Shown piece after piece: positions 63,398 through 64,000 of a stretch of 64,000 bases of DNA; position 1 is the stretch's first letter; each line of letters opens with the position of its first letter. A program made the translations under genes and the position numbers. The notes beneath the pieces were generated by a model, which did no database searches, was not told where the DNA came from, and saw only the letters and a list, made by a program, of their open reading frames with translations. This DNA is from Pelomonas sp. V22. GTDB lineage: Bacteria; Pseudomonadota; Gammaproteobacteria; Burkholderiales; Burkholderiaceae_C. Location: the NCBI RefSeq assembly GCF_030014915.1, contig NZ_JAGIXS010000008.1:265446-329445 (forward strand). Reading direction: 5' to 3'.

Positions 63398-63859
63398 ATG
63401 CACCGTGCACTTGTCATCGCAATTGCCGTTTGCTGGCTTCTAGCCGGGTGTGAAAGGCCACAGCTCGAGCAGCCGAGGTCGGCTTCCCAGAATGCTTCGG
63501 GCAAGCTTGATCCGAACGATCCAGAGTTCAAGAAGCGCGCCCAAGCTCGGCTCCAGGAGATGAAGCGCGAGGAGTCGATTCGCGAGGAAGCTCCTTGGCC
63601 GGGCAGGACCGGTCTGCCCGACGATGATGAACGAGAGCTGCCCCGCTATCTGCGCCGGGAGTTCGGGCAGCTGCTGTCTCAACCAGGTTCACTTCGCGCT
63701 CAGGATCTCCATTACCTGGGCGTCTTCGTGCAGGGCGTTGAAACTGTTCACTACTGGCGCATCAACTACGGCTCAGCAAAGTCAAAGTTTGCCTACGTCG
63801 TCGTTGCACCCGCGGATCGTCAGGTCATGGGATGGGGCGATCGCACGCCACCAAAGTGA
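63398..63859 (+). CDS. Cassette 31: lipoprotein, duplicate of cassette 24
   Basis: 153 residues, identical in amino acids to cassette 24; the coding DNA differs at four third positions only. Its 3' non-coding part also matches cassette 24 with one difference up to GCGAT at 63925, where the match stops. The cassette's own attC is therefore missing from the window. Confidence 0.8.
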   Translation: MHRALVIAIAVCWLLAGCERPQLEQPRSASQNASGKLDPNDPEFKKRAQARLQEMKREESIREEAPWPGRTGLPDDDERELPRYLRREFGQLLSQPGSLRAQDLHYLGVFVQGVETVHYWRINYGSAKSKFAYVVVAPADRQVMGWGDRTPPK

Positions 63860-63925
63860 CACCTATTGCACCGGATTTGCAATGCCAGAATCGTCATGTA
63901 CTCTCGCCGCTCTCACATTTGCGAT

Positions 63926-64000
63926 TGACCTGACCCCTCCTAGCCGTACCAGCGTAAAGGTAGTGAAGTCCGTCAACTAGGAGAATGACGGACATGAAGA
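63926..64000 (+). mobile_element. Probable left end of an IS3-type insertion sequence (partial)
   Basis: Cassette 31 departs from its duplicate exactly where TGACCTGACCCC begins, a sequence resembling terminal inverted repeats of IS3-family elements. It is followed by a leader, a ribosome site (TAGGAGA, 63979-63985) and ATGAAGA at 63994, typical of an IS3 orfA start. The transposase and right end lie outside the window. Confidence 0.55.

Larger units (their letters stand above)
45659..64000. mobile_element. Chromosomal integron: IntI integrase, attI region, 30 attC sites and 31 gene cassettes (runs off the window)
   Basis: An IntI gene on the minus strand is followed by a one-directional series of 30 attC sites (47669-63386). 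Twenty-five attC sites are nearly identical 69-bp elements, a homogeneity typical of resident sedentary arrays. Twenty-five cassettes hold one plus-strand gene each; six hold none that I can support. The array is visibly less GC-rich than the flanking genes. The right end is not seen: the last cassette is interrupted at 63925/63926. Confidence 0.95.

Noticed and set aside
47300..63900. CRISPR array as explanation of the regularly spaced repeats
   Set aside because: Repeats are 57-126 bp, spacers are 300-900 bp and contain genes, and the cores and IntI identify attC sites.
47236..63900. Toxin-antitoxin gene pairs, common in sedentary integrons
   Set aside because: I looked for two overlapping small genes per cassette with RelE/ParE/HigB/MazF-like motifs and found none; each coding cassette has one main gene.

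Overview
The window is a high-GC betaproteobacterial chromosome segment. A member of Burkholderiales, probably the Rubrivivax/Leptothrix/Roseateles group, is inferred from the PEP-CTERM protein with a sigma-54-like promoter, the ECF42-type sigma factor operon and the very GC-rich housekeeping genes. Bases 1-45.6 kb are ordinary chromosome. Bases 45.66-64.0 kb are a chromosomal (sedentary) integron whose cassettes are visibly less GC-rich than the rest.

Core part, left to right: a secreted subtilase; an operon of two DGPF/YciI proteins, an SRPBCC protein, a glyoxalase-fold protein and an ECF42-type sigma factor; L-serine deaminase; a TonB-dependent receptor divergent from a LysR regulator; a DUF6502 protein; an acid phosphatase; a membrane-anchored AraC regulator; a secreted alpha/beta hydrolase; an M14 peptidase; a three-gene overlapping set (DUF2242 lipoprotein, small lipoprotein, YciH); a solute-binding protein; a 2-oxoacid:ferredoxin oxidoreductase operon with its own GltD-like flavoprotein; an M13 peptidase; an orphan CheZ; two more orphan solute-binding proteins; a DUF4397 lipoprotein; a FadH-like reductase; a PEP-CTERM protein; a PAS-GGDEF-EAL protein; ankyrin and CYTH proteins; protocatechuate 3,4-dioxygenase subunits; and a proline block (Lrp-type regulator, putA, proC) followed by ubiC.

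Integron: an IntI tyrosine recombinase on the minus strand (start near 46783, or 47089 in the longest frame) points away from the array. A probable attI lies between it and 47235. Thirty attC sites follow, all in one orientation. Twenty-five are 69 bp, three are 57 bp, one is 59 bp and one is 126 bp. They delimit 31 cassettes, the last cut off by what looks like the left end of an IS3-type element at 63926. Twenty-five cassettes carry one plus-strand gene each; six have no confident gene and fall into two sequence families. About half of the cassette proteins are predicted to be secreted, lipidated or membrane-bound. Recognisable cassette genes are a CPBP protease, a DUF4262 protein, a DUF2071 protein, an SseB-C-like protein and two zinc-ribbon-type proteins; most others are unknown.

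The most informative signals in the array are: exact complementarity between the R' core opening each cassette and the R'' core closing it, including 15 cassettes with non-standard cores; compensatory base changes inside attC stems; attC sequences serving as stop codons or C-terminal tails of cassette proteins; repeated cassettes without clear genes; and duplicated cassettes whose coding differences are all synonymous in one pair.
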